A stretch of DNA of 64,000 bases from Lachnoclostridium sp. An181 (GCF_002160325.1 NZ_NFKJ01000005.1:1-64000), one strand, 5' to 3'; numbered from the stretch's first letter, positions 35,109-43,637 are shown. Numbers and translations are program-made. Notes: generated by a model from the sequence alone, not told the origin.

Positions 35109-35612
35109 TAGCCAAAAATCTCCTTTGTTTTGATGTATTTAAAAGTCGCCAAACTTTCTTACATCATACTGGGAGATTTTTTTAATTGTCAAATTTCATG
35201 TTCTATAGGAATGCTTCCTCTGACAATCAAAATAAAACCTGGCTGCTCTTGTTATCCTCCTCGATTTGTTTTACCTTTTTAAGGAGAAGGCAGATTTTTC
35301 TCTGCCCTCATCTGTCTTTTCACCTTTTTAGAATTTGAGCTCTTTTCTGGAAAAACAACCTGCTGCTATATTATCACCTTTAATAAAATTTACAATTATC
35401 ATGCCTATCCCTCTTGTATACTACTCATTTTTAATGTGCTTTTCCTTCCCTTTACTGTTATTCATGTAGTCTTAATCAAATTCCGGAAGATAACTCGTAG
35501 AACTCCCTGTTTGTTTCCAACCACCCTATTTTCAATACCTTTCCATCAATCTACATTTCCTGCACGCACAGCTCTTTGAAATCTTGAGAATACTCATCAT
35601 GTTCATCACCTT
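35109..35612. other. Gene-poor stretch with a possible relic of a tail-cluster gene
   Basis: No intact gene. On the minus strand a frame running from 35612 to about 35470 reads DEHDEYSQDFKELCVQEM, a TAG, then IDGKVLKIGWLETNREFYE, which looks coding but is interrupted and has no start. The part next to the IS110 (35109-35400) has nothing recognisable. A gene following the receptor-binding protein may have been destroyed by the insertion. Confidence 0.4.
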
Positions 35613-36368
35613 CTAAATCTTTATGTACAAAAAGTATGCTGTAAGGCTTTGCCACTTTCTTTGTCTATCCGTTGCATTGTACACCCAGCTGCTACCTGTA
35701 CTTGAAGTAAGGCCCACATCTCCATTTCCTTTAACACCAATGGAGATGAGATTTTTATATCCTGAAATCTGCGGCGCATTAATCGTCAAATTTTTTGAAC
35801 CAAATGCTGTTAGAGTTAGCCCTGGCAAATCAACCGGTACTATTTTTACATAATCTGCTAGCTTTTCTTTCTCCTCTACAGAAGTCATTAATACAGAAAA
35901 CTCGGCATCTACAGCCGTCACATTCAAGCCATCCAGCGTCACCGTATACAACACCATCTCATGTCTCAAATCGCCATTTCTAATATCTCCCTTCGTCGCC
36001 TCTGGCGCCGTTGCATTTCCTTCCGTCTCACTTCCCTTAAGAACTGCAAGTTCCACGTTCTCCTCGCCCGTCTCGGAATCCTTTGTATATCGCGCAACAA
36101 TCAAATCTTTTCGTTTCTTTCCCTGACTACCATTGTCGATCGTCACGCTTTCATATGTCCCCGGTTCAATTCGCCAGTGACGTCCCTGCATCATGCCCTC
36201 ACCGTCATAAATTTTAATTTCGTTGTTGCTCACCAACTCTGCACGAAATTTTTCTCCCACATTGAGCACATAGTCGTCTGTCCCAAAGGTTCCCTGATTC
36301 AACGCCCCGGCATCCGCGCTGGTGACATGCTCCTCACCTTTTTTTGCAGTCACAATCTTAATTGCCAT
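35613..36368 (-). CDS. Probable receptor-binding/baseplate protein
   Basis: A 251-residue protein with the N-terminus typical of Firmicutes phage tail-tip proteins (KIVTAKKGEEHVTSADAGALNQGTFG; FRAELVSNNEIKIYDGEGMMQGRHWRIEPG), followed by a beta-rich middle and a C-terminal knob (VKGNGDVGLTSSTGSSWVYN). This pattern, an attachment domain and a variable knob, is that of an adhesin that binds the target cell surface. GGAGATGATTAAG precedes the ATG; only three bases separate it from the tail-associated gene. The exact family is not certain. Confidence 0.7.
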   Translation of the reverse strand: MAIKIVTAKKGEEHVTSADAGALNQGTFGTDDYVLNVGEKFRAELVSNNEIKIYDGEGMMQGRHWRIEPGTYESVTIDNGSQGKKRKDLIVARYTKDSETGEENVELAVLKGSETEGNATAPEATKGDIRNGDLRHEMVLYTVTLDGLNVTAVDAEFSVLMTSVEEKEKLADYVKIVPVDLPGLTLTAFGSKNLTINAPQISGYKNLISIGVKGNGDVGLTSSTGSSWVYNATDRQRKWQSLTAYFLYIKI

Positions 36369-36371
36369 CTC

Positions 36372-37367
36372 TTAATCATCTCCTTCTATCTTATATTCCA
36401 TCTTTTCTTCCCCGTTCTGGATTGTTAATATCTTGCCAATAATCGGCTTTTTCACAGAGATTCCTGTAATATAGTCACGTCCGGAAATGGTATCTCCAAT
36501 CTGCATATCCAGCTCTACATCATCACGAATATTTGCCTGAAAACTCTTTTTGTCCATGAGCTCCCTCAATTGTTCCGTACCGTTTTCTACAAGCTCCTGC
36601 TCTTCTGCGCCTTCAGAATCATATACACTGGTGCGTTCATCAAGCCCTGCATAATATGGAGCAGTTCCAATCGTACTATCTTGTTGCACATACAAATGCC
36701 GGACCAGTCTGTCTTTTAAATCTCCTTTTCCCAGACATATCAAATGATTGATACCTCTTTTATAGTCTGTGACCGTAAAATCCAGGTTGTTGTCCTGGGA
36801 AATTTCCGTCGTGCCGCTGTAATCAACAGCGGGTACTGCTTTTAAACTTACATACCCGATTTTTGGCACGTTCTGCTGTACATATGTAATTTCCAATCGG
36901 TACCCCTTTCCTGACAGCATCTTTTCAATACCTGCCAGAAGGGTGCAATATCGATCAAATCGGAAATTGCTCACTGTAATTCCTGTGTCCTCTTCAGGTA
37001 CAGAAATAAGATTGCTGATCTTTGCATCTTGGACTAAACTTGCTATCACTGTGTTTAACTCTCCGGATACTGTTTTGTAATCCTGACCAGCTGGTGGCTC
37101 GATTATTTTTTTCGCCAGCATCCCCCGCCAGGTATCTCCACAGATATAAATTCGGTTTTCTGCCGTGCTGCTCATAAGCTCACCGACTGGTCCGCCGAAT
37201 TCGGTTCCGGGGATATAGGCATAGCATCCTGTCTGTATATCCCCCATCCAGTGGTCCACAGAAAAAGTGAATTGAAAATCATTCGTATCCCCAATATCAA
37301 TATCCGCGTCCGCCTCCTGCAAAAGCCTTATCTCTTTTCGATTTTTATCTGCAAGTATTAAATCCAT
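36372..37367 (-). CDS. Tail-associated (Tal/gp37-like) baseplate protein
   Basis: A 331-residue protein beginning MDLILADKNRKEIRLLQEADAD, typical of the siphovirus ReqiPepy6 Gp37-like family that forms the tail tip hub. Conserved pieces: DFQFTFSVDHW, WRGMLAKKIIEPP, NFRFDRYCTLLAGIEKML, and DYITGISVKKPIIGKI. The start at 37367 is preferred because it overlaps the distal tail gene by ten bases and follows GGAGCGAACCGCG. It has no visible peptidase or lysozyme extension. It belongs to the structural operon. Confidence 0.82.
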   Translation of the reverse strand: MDLILADKNRKEIRLLQEADADIDIGDTNDFQFTFSVDHWMGDIQTGCYAYIPGTEFGGPVGELMSSTAENRIYICGDTWRGMLAKKIIEPPAGQDYKTVSGELNTVIASLVQDAKISNLISVPEEDTGITVSNFRFDRYCTLLAGIEKMLSGKGYRLEITYVQQNVPKIGYVSLKAVPAVDYSGTTEISQDNNLDFTVTDYKRGINHLICLGKGDLKDRLVRHLYVQQDSTIGTAPYYAGLDERTSVYDSEGAEEQELVENGTEQLRELMDKKSFQANIRDDVELDMQIGDTISGRDYITGISVKKPIIGKILTIQNGEEKMEYKIEGDD

Positions 37368-38215
37368 CGCGGTTCGCTCCTTTCCTGAAATAGAGTAATA
37401 TCTATTCCATATTCTCCGGACCAATTCACAGTATGATTCCCGACCGGAATTTTACGGAAAATACTCTGCACCTTGTTTCGGCTGTCATTTTCATTGATCT
37501 TGGTTCCATCCTGTTTTGTTCGTACAACAGTCTGTGCCCGGCTGTCTATCACCAAATATTCATTCTTGGCAACTGTTGTAAAAACTTCATACGGATATCC
37601 CCCGATCAGGATTCTCGGATTTACCACAGGGCCATAAATTATCATGTTAAAATGTGCATCCGTATAGTGATCGTTATCCAGTCTTCCTATAGCTCTGTCA
37701 TTTGACGCATAATCGTACGGGAAATTGTATGGATAATCCAAAAATTCTTCCTTATTATTTTCCTTTCCGGCTACAAATGAAAACTTCTTTTCAGTGATCC
37801 AAAATGGGTAGTCTGCAAGAATCGTCAATGTGTGAAACATGATCGGAAGTCCCATTCTCCAATCTGTTTTCTCAGATCCGATCATTTTACACTTTAAGTA
37901 TTCTCCGCTGCTGGCATACAGCGTGCCGTCTGTTCCCGAAAAAATGTCTGTTTGTACAACATCCGAAAGTCTGTTTACAGCCTTGACCCAGTCGCTTTTT
38001 CTTTTTTCAAACGGAACTGTATAGTCACACATAACAGCTATTTTTACAGGGATCTCTTTTGCGGCCATTTTATAGTTTCCTGTTCTATCCCGTTTTGCCC
38101 CTTCTTTTGTCTCATATGTAAAACTCCAATTTAACAAATCACCTTCCTGGAACATGTAAGGAAAATCCGAGAAATCAATCTTTTCGCCTTTATGATTTAT
38201 GTAATAAAAATCCAT
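37358..38215 (-). CDS. Distal tail protein (Dit)
   Basis: A 285-residue siphovirus tail protein: MDFYYINHKGEKIDFSDFPYMFQEGDLLNWSF-type start (read as DFYYINHKGEKIDFSDFPY), KREPVKIAV-like IPVKIAVMCDYTVPFEKRK, and LTILADYPFWITEKKFSF which matches the PF05709/Dit phage tail domain. The second half (NPRILIGGYPYEVFTTVAKNE) is the galectin-like domain. It forms the ring that joins tail tube and baseplate. It starts right next to the tape measure stop. Confidence 0.82.
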   Translation of the reverse strand: MDFYYINHKGEKIDFSDFPYMFQEGDLLNWSFTYETKEGAKRDRTGNYKMAAKEIPVKIAVMCDYTVPFEKRKSDWVKAVNRLSDVVQTDIFSGTDGTLYASSGEYLKCKMIGSEKTDWRMGLPIMFHTLTILADYPFWITEKKFSFVAGKENNKEEFLDYPYNFPYDYASNDRAIGRLDNDHYTDAHFNMIIYGPVVNPRILIGGYPYEVFTTVAKNEYLVIDSRAQTVVRTKQDGTKINENDSRNKVQSIFRKIPVGNHTVNWSGEYGIDITLFQERSEPRWI

Positions 38216-38218
38216 CTC

Positions 38219-40297
38219 TTACCTCCTTATAAATCCCATGTTTGCGATAGCTCTTCCGGCCTGCCTGTTGCCAATATAGATACCCATCTTGCCGATACCT
38301 TTTTCAATTCCTTCCTTCTGCCGGTTTCCGTATTCGATCATGGCGGACACAATGTATTCTCCCAATGCATCTGCACTTATATAGGAAGTTTGTGTATTAT
38401 TTTTCGCGGCCTCCTTCGCATATTTCACAGAAATATCATGTGGGATGACCTGGCTGCCGTTTGGAAGATAGGTCAGTTCCCCACGTCCTCCTTCATTTAT
38501 GACCGCAAATCCGCCTGCCCAGCGATCTGTTCCGTGGGCAAGATAAGGAATCGTCCCAATCTCCACACCCGGAATTTTATTGATCAGTTTGATGGCCGCA
38601 TTGATTCCGCCGATAACACCATTTACAAATCCTTTGACCTGAGCAACCAGAGAACTCACCGCGCCTGCAATCCCATCAAATATTCCCGATACAAACGAGG
38701 TCAGCCCGGTCCATGCTGATTTAATACTGCCAAGTATATTTGCTATAACTTGTCCAACTCTGTTCATCACATTGGATACTGTTGTAAATATTCCGCTAAA
38801 CACATTAAAAAAAGTTGAGCCGACCGGTGCTATGTAGGAAATGATAGATGCAATAACCCCCGCTATAAATCCCGCAATCGGAGATATCGCAGATATAATT
38901 CCCTGTATCACAGATATTGCCACACTTAAAATATTGGTGATAGTCGGGAGCATCCCTGATATCGTACTGATGATGACTGTTATGATCGAAATTAAAGCCG
39001 GCAGTATTGACGCGATCATTTGCGCCACTGTTGTGATGATCGTTGCAATTATAGGCGCAAGTTGTGTGACCAGCTGTGCGATCAGAGGTCCAATATTTGC
39101 AATCAGCTGTCCGAGACTCGTTATCAGCATTAAAATAACAGGCTGGAGCGAGGCTATCAATACACTTATCGTTCCCATAACTGAATTTCTAAGCCCTTCA
39201 TTTGTAGCCATTAAATAGGCAAACACTCCTACAAGTGCAGTCACCGCTGCCACGGCCAGTCCAACCGGACTCGTAAGCGCTGCAAATACTGTCTTTAACC
39301 CGGTAATCAACGAAGTTTTTCCGCCCATCTCACTGATCTTGCTGCTAACCTTCCCAAAGGCTCCTGTCACTACCTGCGCTTTTTGGAAGGCTCCGCCAAG
39401 AGTACTGATCAATGGCCCCATCGCTCCGACAACCGCCATACCCTTAACTGCAAAATTTTGCAGACTTGGATCGGCATTTACAAAAGCCGTGACAAGGTCA
39501 GTAGCCTTTTGGATCAATGGTGTAAAAGTCGGAAGAAGTTTCTCTCCCAACACAGCCATCAAATTTGACGTTGCTGCCTGAAAGGTCTGTATACTGTTTG
39601 CGGCACTGTCCGATGCCCCTACATAAGACCCTTGTATACTCTGTGTCTGTCCCATCACATAGTTATATCGAAGCTGTGCTTTTTCCGCCTCACTCATCTG
39701 GCTGTATACCTGCCCTGTCTGAGCCGCAAAGTTTGCCAGATCTGTTTCTGACATAGCAATCCCCATCTGTGCAAGTCCTTGTGTTTCTCCTGTGAAAACT
39801 CCCGAAAGAGCCGACATTGCCTCCTCGATCCCGACATTTTTTAAAGCCGCTAAATCTCCTGCCAGTCCTGCAAGCGATGTGGACATACCTGCTGCCTCAG
39901 GTTGTCCCATACCTACGGCAGACGCCATATCTCCAAATACCGAGGCCGTTTCCAAAGCCTGGCTTTTTGATAGCCCAAACTGTTTTGTCGCTGTATCTGC
40001 CCACGCATTTACCGTGTTTGCACTGTTTCCAAATGTTGCATTGACTCTGTTTAAATTGTCCTCCAGTTCGGTTGCCGCAGTGATCATTTTTTCTTTGGCA
40101 TCCTTGATCGGTTGTGTAAGACCTTCCTGCATTTTTGCTCCAAGTCCTGACAATTTAGCGCCCAACACTTCTATTCTTTTGGGCATATCATTGATCTTCT
40201 TATCAAACTCCTCAACTGTCTTGTTTACATTTGCCAGTGCTCTTTGAAATCCGGAAGTATCCACGTTGAGTTCTGTTCTCACCATTAACTCATTCAA
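38219..40297 (-). CDS. Tail tape measure protein
   Basis: A 692-residue protein with an N-terminal coiled-coil region (FQRALANVNKTVEEFDKKIND), a phage TMP domain (ATFGNSANTVNAWADTATKQ, SALSGVFTGETQGLAQMGIAMSETDL) and a long hydrophobic stretch with many Ile/Ala/Thr (about residues 310-510) before a C-terminal region with GGRGELTYLPNGSQVIPHDIS. By the usual ruler relation (about 0.15 nm per residue) it would give a tail near 100 nm, a short siphovirus tail. Begins inside the end of the chaperone gene (8-base overlap, GGAGGTG upstream). Confidence 0.9.
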   Translation of the reverse strand: MNELMVRTELNVDTSGFQRALANVNKTVEEFDKKINDMPKRIEVLGAKLSGLGAKMQEGLTQPIKDAKEKMITAATELEDNLNRVNATFGNSANTVNAWADTATKQFGLSKSQALETASVFGDMASAVGMGQPEAAGMSTSLAGLAGDLAALKNVGIEEAMSALSGVFTGETQGLAQMGIAMSETDLANFAAQTGQVYSQMSEAEKAQLRYNYVMGQTQSIQGSYVGASDSAANSIQTFQAATSNLMAVLGEKLLPTFTPLIQKATDLVTAFVNADPSLQNFAVKGMAVVGAMGPLISTLGGAFQKAQVVTGAFGKVSSKISEMGGKTSLITGLKTVFAALTSPVGLAVAAVTALVGVFAYLMATNEGLRNSVMGTISVLIASLQPVILMLITSLGQLIANIGPLIAQLVTQLAPIIATIITTVAQMIASILPALISIITVIISTISGMLPTITNILSVAISVIQGIISAISPIAGFIAGVIASIISYIAPVGSTFFNVFSGIFTTVSNVMNRVGQVIANILGSIKSAWTGLTSFVSGIFDGIAGAVSSLVAQVKGFVNGVIGGINAAIKLINKIPGVEIGTIPYLAHGTDRWAGGFAVINEGGRGELTYLPNGSQVIPHDISVKYAKEAAKNNTQTSYISADALGEYIVSAMIEYGNRQKEGIEKGIGKMGIYIGNRQAGRAIANMGFIRR

Positions 40298-40730
40298 ATT
40301 TCTTCACCTCCTTTGGCTTTTGTATTCTATTTTTCCTGTATATGATGTCAATCCATCCTTTTCCTTCCTTTTCTTCCACTTCATTTATGATTTTGAGATT
40401 TTCAGATACAATTTCTGTATTTGCCTTTTTCACCTTTTCCTTTTTCCATAACTGCAATGCCTTTTTCCGTTTGGGCCGGTTTACATTGTATACTGCGGTA
40501 AACACTGCGTTATAAAACCGATAGTTTTCTCCTACGACTTTATCCTCCCAGGCCTTATAGATAAATGCTTTTTCTTTTAGAGTGAGCATTTCATAATCAG
40601 CCTTGGAATACCCAAAATTTACCGCAAAAAAAGCAAAATCCAGTTCTTTCTGATAAGGTTTTGCCAGCTTGTCATACTGTGGATCCACATCACCGGAAAA
40701 ATATTCAAACTCTATTAATCGGCCCGGAAG
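40290..40730 (-). CDS. Tail assembly chaperone, T extension (read by -1 frameshift)
   Basis: An open frame without its own good start that continues the upstream chaperone in the -1 frame from codon CTT at 40730: it reads LPGRLIEFEYFSGDVDPQYDK, then FAVNFGYSKADYEMLTLKEKAFIYKAWEDK and a basic C-terminus. The frame with an internal GTG at 40688 is a weaker alternative start. The product G-T fusion binds the tape measure during tail assembly in lambda-like phages. Its stop overlaps the tape measure start. Confidence 0.78.
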   Translation of the reverse strand, partial: LPGRLIEFEYFSGDVDPQYDKLAKPYQKELDFAFFAVNFGYSKADYEMLTLKEKAFIYKAWEDKVVGENYRFYNAVFTAVYNVNRPKRKKALQLWKKEKVKKANTEIVSENLKIINEVEEKEGKGWIDIIYRKNRIQKPKEVKKFE

Positions 40731-41023
40731 AAAAAAGGGCAGTCCCTCTCCAATGTCTCCATAACCAATCCGCAGACATTGGCATATCCGTTTGATTCGA
40801 TGAGCGCCTCTGCCACTTCCATTCCCTTTTTAGGTGCAAGAAAAGCATCTGCCCCTTCCTTTTTAATTCCATATGCAATATATGTTTTGAGGGATGCTAC
40901 GCTGAGCATCCCCCCTGTGCGGCGGATGTCAGCGAGCGTAGGCATATTAGTCACTCCCTCGATCATCTCAATGCGTTTTAAGTTATACTTGAGTTCGTAA
41001 TTTTCCCCGTTATGACTGATCAT
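40715..41023 (-). CDS. Tail assembly chaperone, G product
   Basis: A 102-residue protein: NGENYELKYNLKRIEMIEGVT, SLKTYIAYGIKKEGADAFL, and AEALIESNGYANVCGLVMETLERDCPFFF. This is the small gpG-like chaperone found between tail tube and tape measure. It ends in RAD shortly after a slippery T-run, and the downstream frame extends it by -1 frameshift. Its start is one base from the tail tube stop. Confidence 0.82.
   Translation of the reverse strand: MISHNGENYELKYNLKRIEMIEGVTNMPTLADIRRTGGMLSVASLKTYIAYGIKKEGADAFLAPKKGMEVAEALIESNGYANVCGLVMETLERDCPFFFRAD
40730..40736 (-). promoter_or_regulatory. Programmed -1 frameshift site
   Basis: On the minus strand TTTTTTC is an X XXY YYZ heptamer: the G frame reads CCT TTT TTC, and a slip back by one base gives TTT TTT CTT of the T frame. 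The G frame ends five codons later, at TAA. Confidence 0.75.
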
Positions 41024-41024
41024 T

Positions 41025-41810
41025 CTATTCTCCTCCTTCTGTTACTGTGGCAATTCCGGATTTTAAGGCTTTTCCGGTGCTATCCGTTTCAATGATCATA
41101 ATCTGATTCCCCCCTGTCACTCCGGAAATCTCAGCTGTTCCGTCCCAGGTTGTACCGGACATTACCTCTCCATATGCAGGATATGCAAGCGGAGCTGCTC
41201 CGGTTTTGTAATAATATTTATTGCTCCCCTCTTTTACAGGGTTTACATATACTTTTGTCTTCTTTGCCGCTGTTCCTGCCACTGATACGATCGTGAGCGG
41301 CTCCAGAGCACTGGCTCCATCCGGCATCGTGTCAGGCTCCACCGGTTCATTTAAGAGATCCACCAGTGCTCCCATACCTTCCAGTGTCAGAGAATATGTC
41401 ATAGCATCATCAAACGGAGCCTCTAAAGGATAATCGGTGATAACCGCCATCCCTCCAAACATTCCCTGTTTCGTCTTTCCATTTACCACTTTAATGCACA
41501 CTGGGTCTGCATTTTCAAATGCCTGTGACAGAATGGTATGTGACTCGTCATTTGGTACATAAAGACCTTCGTTGTCAATGGACCATTCCTTCATTCCGGC
41601 AATCTTGGATTTCCAACCTCCCAATGTGTCCTTTGATGTAATCTCAATACTGTCGGCAGAGCGATTGATGGTCAGCCCCTGCTGTCCACTGATCGCAAGC
41701 AATCTGCTTCCGTCCAGACTCCAGATTGCAAGTAAAATGTCTTTTCCTGCTACAGCCTTTGCAGCTGAGCTTGTAAAATCACAATAATTGTTGTTGTCAA
41801 AATTTCCCAT
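41025..41810 (-). CDS. Major tail tube protein with C-terminal Ig-like domain
   Basis: A 261-residue protein: TSSAAKAVAGKDILLAIWS, GQQGLTINRSADSIEITSKDTLGGWKSKIAGMKEWSID (typical siphovirus tail tube motif), and YSLTLEGMGALVDLL. From about residue 170 a Thr/Gly-rich domain of Ig type (SGTTWDGTAEISGVTGGN) follows, as decorates many Firmicutes tail tubes. The ATG at 41810 follows GGAGGAACAAAT; the longer frame upstream lacks a ribosome site. It lies 25 bp after the tail terminator gene. Confidence 0.87.
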   Translation of the reverse strand: MGNFDNNNYCDFTSSAAKAVAGKDILLAIWSLDGSRLLAISGQQGLTINRSADSIEITSKDTLGGWKSKIAGMKEWSIDNEGLYVPNDESHTILSQAFENADPVCIKVVNGKTKQGMFGGMAVITDYPLEAPFDDAMTYSLTLEGMGALVDLLNEPVEPDTMPDGASALEPLTIVSVAGTAAKKTKVYVNPVKEGSNKYYYKTGAAPLAYPAYGEVMSGTTWDGTAEISGVTGGNQIMIIETDSTGKALKSGIATVTEGGE

Positions 41811-41835
41811 ATTTGTTCCTCCTATTTCTATCCTT

Positions 41836-42249
41836 TTATTGTTTACATGTGAATCCGTAGCAGACCATAAATTCATACTGTACCACAGGTTTTTGCTCCT
41901 TTGTATCCTCTGTTTTCATGGACTGTATTCCATTTTCTGTCTGCAGGATCAGTTCCCATGGCTCTGGCAAAGTGATCTCCTCCGTCAAAGCTTCCTGAAG
42001 ATCTTTTATCATCCCATAAATCTCCGCTGTAGAATCTTCTGTTTTCGGAATGCATTGTATCTGTACTGTAAAGATATCTGTATACATTGTTTTCGTATGA
42101 TTCGATATGGACTTTACCACTTCTGCCAGATAAAACGGTTTGGATAACCCTTGTTTTTCAAAGTCATAGCATTCCTTCCCTGTTCTTTCTTTTACGTGTG
42201 TTTTTACAGCAGTCATAAGATCTTCCATTCCCATTCTTTCATACATCAT
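41836..42249 (-). CDS. Probable tail terminator / tail-completion protein
   Basis: A 137-residue protein: MEDLMTAVKTHVKERTGKEC, FYLAEVVKSISNHTKTMYTDIFTVQIQCIP, EEITLPEPWELILQTENGIQSM and QYEFMVCYGFTCKQ. The alpha/beta pattern with AEV/TMYTDIF and a beta hairpin is that of small minor tail proteins just upstream of the tube gene (DUF5072-like). It would cap the tube. The nearest head-side gene is a relic, so this is the first intact structural gene. Confidence 0.72.
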   Translation of the reverse strand: MMYERMGMEDLMTAVKTHVKERTGKECYDFEKQGLSKPFYLAEVVKSISNHTKTMYTDIFTVQIQCIPKTEDSTAEIYGMIKDLQEALTEEITLPEPWELILQTENGIQSMKTEDTKEQKPVVQYEFMVCYGFTCKQ

Positions 42250-42291
42250 GCCTGCCCCTTTCTTCTCCTTATCAGGGTCTTGTTCCTGTAT

Positions 42292-42550
42292 TAACTTTGG
42301 ATGTCGATCATGGTTATTGTAAATTTTTTCTCTTCCTTCTGTTTCTTTGCCATGGCTGTGGCGATCGCCTTTTGTACACGTCTGTCAAACTCTGCCTGAT
42401 TCTCTTTTATTTTTAGAAATTCATCAAAGCGTATAGCGTTGACATGTTTTTCTTTTTCACTTTTTTTCTTTTCCTTCTCACGGATGCCCCTGCTATTTCC
42501 TTTTCACTGGCCCCGGCAGTTTCATCCCTTTTTAACAGTTCTTTTTCCAT
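42292..42550 (-). pseudogene. Capsid scaffold gene relic (DUF4355-like)
   Basis: The reverse strand starts MEKELLKRDETAGAS at 42550 (GGGGTG upstream); after about 20 codons the frame shifts, and the other frame reads RFDEFLKIKENQAEFDRRV then QKAIATAMAKKQKEEKKF to a TAA at 42292. The second part is the typical C-terminal segment of DUF4355/scaffold proteins (FDxFL-N-SEFDRRVxKA). Most of the gene body is missing. It implies that head genes once stood here. Confidence 0.7.
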
Positions 42551-42649
42551 CACTCAACACCCCTTCTGCAAAAGCCCATCCAGTCAAGTCCAGGCCACTG
42601 CGTAAAAATATATAGTTTAACGTCATTTCGGACGAGATTTTATCTCTTT

Positions 42650-42919
42650 TTATCTGTCTTCATCATTCAGCCATTTGGCTGTTTGTTCGATATTCATGCC
42701 GCCTGTACATCTTCTGTAAACTGTACTTCCGTCTAACAGGATGATCATCGGCAGTTTATCCACCATATACTTTTCCGCCACAAATGGATTCCGCTGTACA
42801 TCTATGCGCTGTATTTTTTCTTTTAAATCCATCTGTTTCTCCAGCGGAATAATAAACTGTTTTTCATAAAATCTACACGGCGGACACCACGATGCATGAA
42901 AAAACAATAATTTTCTCAC
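42650..42919 (-). CDS. Thioredoxin-like protein with CPPC
   Basis: A complete 89-residue thioredoxin fold protein: RKLLFFHASWCPPCRFYEKQF carries the active CxxC as CPPC, DVQRNPFVAEKYMVDKLPMIILLDG has the cis-proline, and a C-terminal helix closes the fold. It lacks a signal peptide and so works in the cytoplasm. It lies between the ArpU-like gene and the scaffold relic of the tail cluster, 33 bp after the former, with co-orientation. Role in a tail locus is unclear. Confidence 0.85.
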   Translation of the reverse strand: MRKLLFFHASWCPPCRFYEKQFIIPLEKQMDLKEKIQRIDVQRNPFVAEKYMVDKLPMIILLDGSTVYRRCTGGMNIEQTAKWLNDEDR

Positions 42920-42952
42920 AGCCTGTCCTCCTTTTTTGCAACTCCTTATTTC

Positions 42953-43372
42953 TCAACTTGCTGCTTTTCTTTTTCCTGATGACATCATCGTATCATTGGA
43001 GCAGCCCCATTTTGTCCCCGTCTGCATTTTGTCCAGATAATGGTAAAACAGCCTTCGTATGGCATAGAACTCTGTTTTTCCAACAGGAATCCGTCCTAAT
43101 TTTTCGTCATACTCCAAAAACGTGTAGGACAGGTCATTCGTCACACTTTTCAATATGTACGGGTAAATCATATCCGAGGCAAAAACCGCGGCCTTCTCGA
43201 TCATTTCACAGTCTTTTTCGTATCCAATGTTTTGCATGGACATTTCCTCTTTTATCTTTCTGATTTTGGATTTCTTCTCCTCGTACTGCATACAAAATGC
43301 CCGCAGCTCATAATACCTGTTTTTTGATATCCCGTAGTCTTCCAGAGATTTTTCCCTTAACCTTCCACTCAC
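42953..43372 (-). CDS. ArpU/DUF722-like late transcription activator
   Basis: A 139-residue protein: KSKIRKIKEEMSMQNIGYE, MIEKAAVFASDMIYPYILKSVTNDLSYTFLEYDEKLGRIPVGKTEFYAIRRLFYHYLDK. The helical N-terminus followed by a YxxL-type winged-helix/sigma region 4-like segment resembles the phage late regulators ArpU and DUF1492. Starts with GTG preceded by GAGGGG. It is the first gene on the minus strand after the XRE operator region, the natural place for an activator of the tail operon. Confidence 0.72.
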   Translation of the reverse strand: MSGRLREKSLEDYGISKNRYYELRAFCMQYEEKKSKIRKIKEEMSMQNIGYEKDCEMIEKAAVFASDMIYPYILKSVTNDLSYTFLEYDEKLGRIPVGKTEFYAIRRLFYHYLDKMQTGTKWGCSNDTMMSSGKRKAAS

Positions 43373-43421
43373 TTTTTTCGCCCCTCTCTATTACAATTTT
43401 TAGTTTTTATATATTTTTGTT

Positions 43422-43608
43422 GATTTTAAATCATTTTCTATTCTAAAAAATTTTTATTTTAAATCCAAATTACACTTTTTATTTTGGAATTTGATTTTGA
43501 AACGATTTAAAATCATCTTGAACCAACAATATCACATTGTTGATTATAAGTCAACTATTATTTTATTTCTTTTCTGATATTGATTTTAAATCTATCACAT
43601 AGTATAAT
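43422..43608. promoter_or_regulatory. XRE operator cluster and repressor promoter
   Basis: The palindrome GATTTTAAATC or a close variant occurs at 43422-43432, 43455-43465 (first base T), 43504-43514, 43542-43552 (GATTATAAGTC) and 43582-43592. The last one overlaps TTGATT (43580-43585), the -35 of a promoter whose TATAAT is at 43603-43608 with a 17-base spacer, ahead of the XRE gene. A further inverted repeat CAACAAT/ATTGTTG lies at 43524-43542. Confidence 0.8.
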
Positions 43609-43637
43609 CACTTTAAACAAAGGGAGGGATCGCTCAT

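Noticed and set aside
38841-39218. Plus-strand Ile/Ala-rich frame within the tape measure region
   Set aside because: It mirrors the low-complexity hydrophobic part of the tape measure gene on the other strand.
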